DNA of 5,339 nt, taken from positions 1-5,339 of the forward strand of contig JAKASH010000281.1 of NCBI GenBank assembly GCA_021828225.1, in the 5' to 3' direction. The notes under the pieces are model-generated. The model saw only the letters and a list, made by a program, of their open reading frames with translations, did no database searches and had not been told where the DNA came from. This DNA is from Acidobacteriota bacterium. Lineage in GTDB: Bacteria; Acidobacteriota; Terriglobia; UBA7540. How positions within the stretch are numbered: the stretch's first letter is position 1; every line of letters begins with the position of its first letter. Of this stretch, positions 5,152 to 5,339 are shown one piece after another. The translations under genes and the position numbers were made by a program.

Positions 5152-5228
5152 GGGCCTGTAGCTCAGGTGGCTAGAGCGCACCCCTGATAAGGGTGAGGTC
5201 GGTAGTTCAACTCTACCCAGGCCCACCA
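5152..5228 (+). tRNA. tRNA-Ile with anticodon GAT
   Basis: A complete 77-nt cloverleaf. The acceptor stem GGGCCTG (5152-5158) pairs with CAGGCCC (5218-5224), followed by discriminator A and an encoded CCA (5226-5228). The D stem is GCTC/GAGC (5161-5164, 5174-5177). The anticodon stem is CACCC/GGGTG (5179-5183, 5191-5195) around the loop CTGATAA, so the anticodon is GAT at 5186-5188. The T stem is GGTAG/CTACC (5201-5205, 5213-5217) with loop TTCAACT. It reads isoleucine codons ATC and ATT. In many bacteria this tRNA lies between 16S and 23S rRNA; here no 16S sequence lies in the 280 nt upstream and a dedicated promoter is present. What follows beyond the right edge is unknown. Confidence 0.97.
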
Positions 5229-5267
5229 GCACCAAACCCAACAAACACAAGGGCCTCAAGCAAAGCC

Positions 5268-5287
5268 GGTCAACATTCGTGTTGACC
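5268..5287 (+). other. TTCG-loop hairpin downstream of the tRNA
   Basis: GGTCAACA (5268-5275) and TGTTGACC (5280-5287) form a perfect 8-bp stem closed by the tetraloop TTCG. It lies 40 nt after the tRNA in an A/C-rich, T-poor tail (about 10 T in 111 nt). No T-run follows, so a classical terminator is unlikely; a processing or stabilising hairpin in a longer transcript fits better. Confidence 0.5.
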
Positions 5288-5339
5288 AAACCCACCCAAA
5301 GATCAAACCCTGCCCGGAAAGACCCGATAAAACCAAAGC

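Noticed and set aside
4908..5174. Plus-strand open frame of 88 codons running from the M16 upstream region into the tRNA
   Set aside because: It crosses the tRNA promoter, leader and mature tRNA, and encodes a cysteine/arginine-rich sequence without features of a protein.
5268..5287. Intrinsic terminator for the tRNA
   Set aside because: The stem is good but it is followed by AAACCCACCC on the plus strand, with no U-tract.

Overview
The window looks like a piece of chromosome from a GC-rich, Gram-negative-type bacterium. The most likely source is the Acidobacteriota, possibly an environmental or metagenome-assembled genome. This rests on the overall gene style, a zinc-finger anti-sigma/ECF sigma pair, a GxxExxY gene, and a GTAGCGCCG...CGGCGCTAC palindromic repeat of a type I associate with that phylum. 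The assignment is inference; no rRNA or taxonomic marker is present.

All six protein genes are on the minus strand, so they are read from right to left. From right to left: a tRNA-Ile(GAT) with its own sigma70-type promoter lies on the plus strand (5061-5228). It is divergent from an M16 zinc peptidase (3601-4869). Directly behind that peptidase lie a hairpin over its stop codon and a 49-nt Y-shaped palindromic repeat (3540-3588). Next comes a compact unit of three genes: a small three-helix membrane protein (2878-3342), an ECF sigma factor (2253-2846) and its membrane-bound zinc-finger anti-sigma factor (1774-2256). The sigma and anti-sigma genes overlap by four bases (ATGA). A YycJ/WalJ-type metallo-beta-lactamase-fold nuclease follows (879-1658) with its own promoter. 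Then comes a GxxExxY-family gene (416-805) enclosed by inverted repeats made of 9-nt units, and finally the first 133 codons of purB, which runs off the left edge.

Functionally this is a mixture of housekeeping genes (purine synthesis, tRNA, peptidase, YycJ) with one signal-transduction module and one probable acquired gene cassette. The anti-sigma factor should hold the sigma factor at the inner membrane until a signal releases it. The membrane protein just upstream is probably part of the same transcript, but its role is unknown. The GxxExxY cassette is lower in GC (about 50% by hand count over 421-840, against 62-67% in two 60-nt samples of the flanks). It sits so tightly between its neighbours that its left repeat contains both its own stop codon and part of the purB ribosome binding site.

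Gene-free stretches: 3343-3600 holds a candidate promoter for the sigma unit, two hairpins and the Y-shaped repeat. 4870-5151 holds the tRNA promoter and a leader that can fold, but no convincing promoter for the peptidase and no gene. 5229-5339 is an A/C-rich, T-poor tail with one TTCG-loop hairpin and no gene. I see no complete new defence or other large system here. The best leads are the inverted-repeat GxxExxY cassette, the Y-shaped repeat and the unknown membrane protein of the sigma unit.
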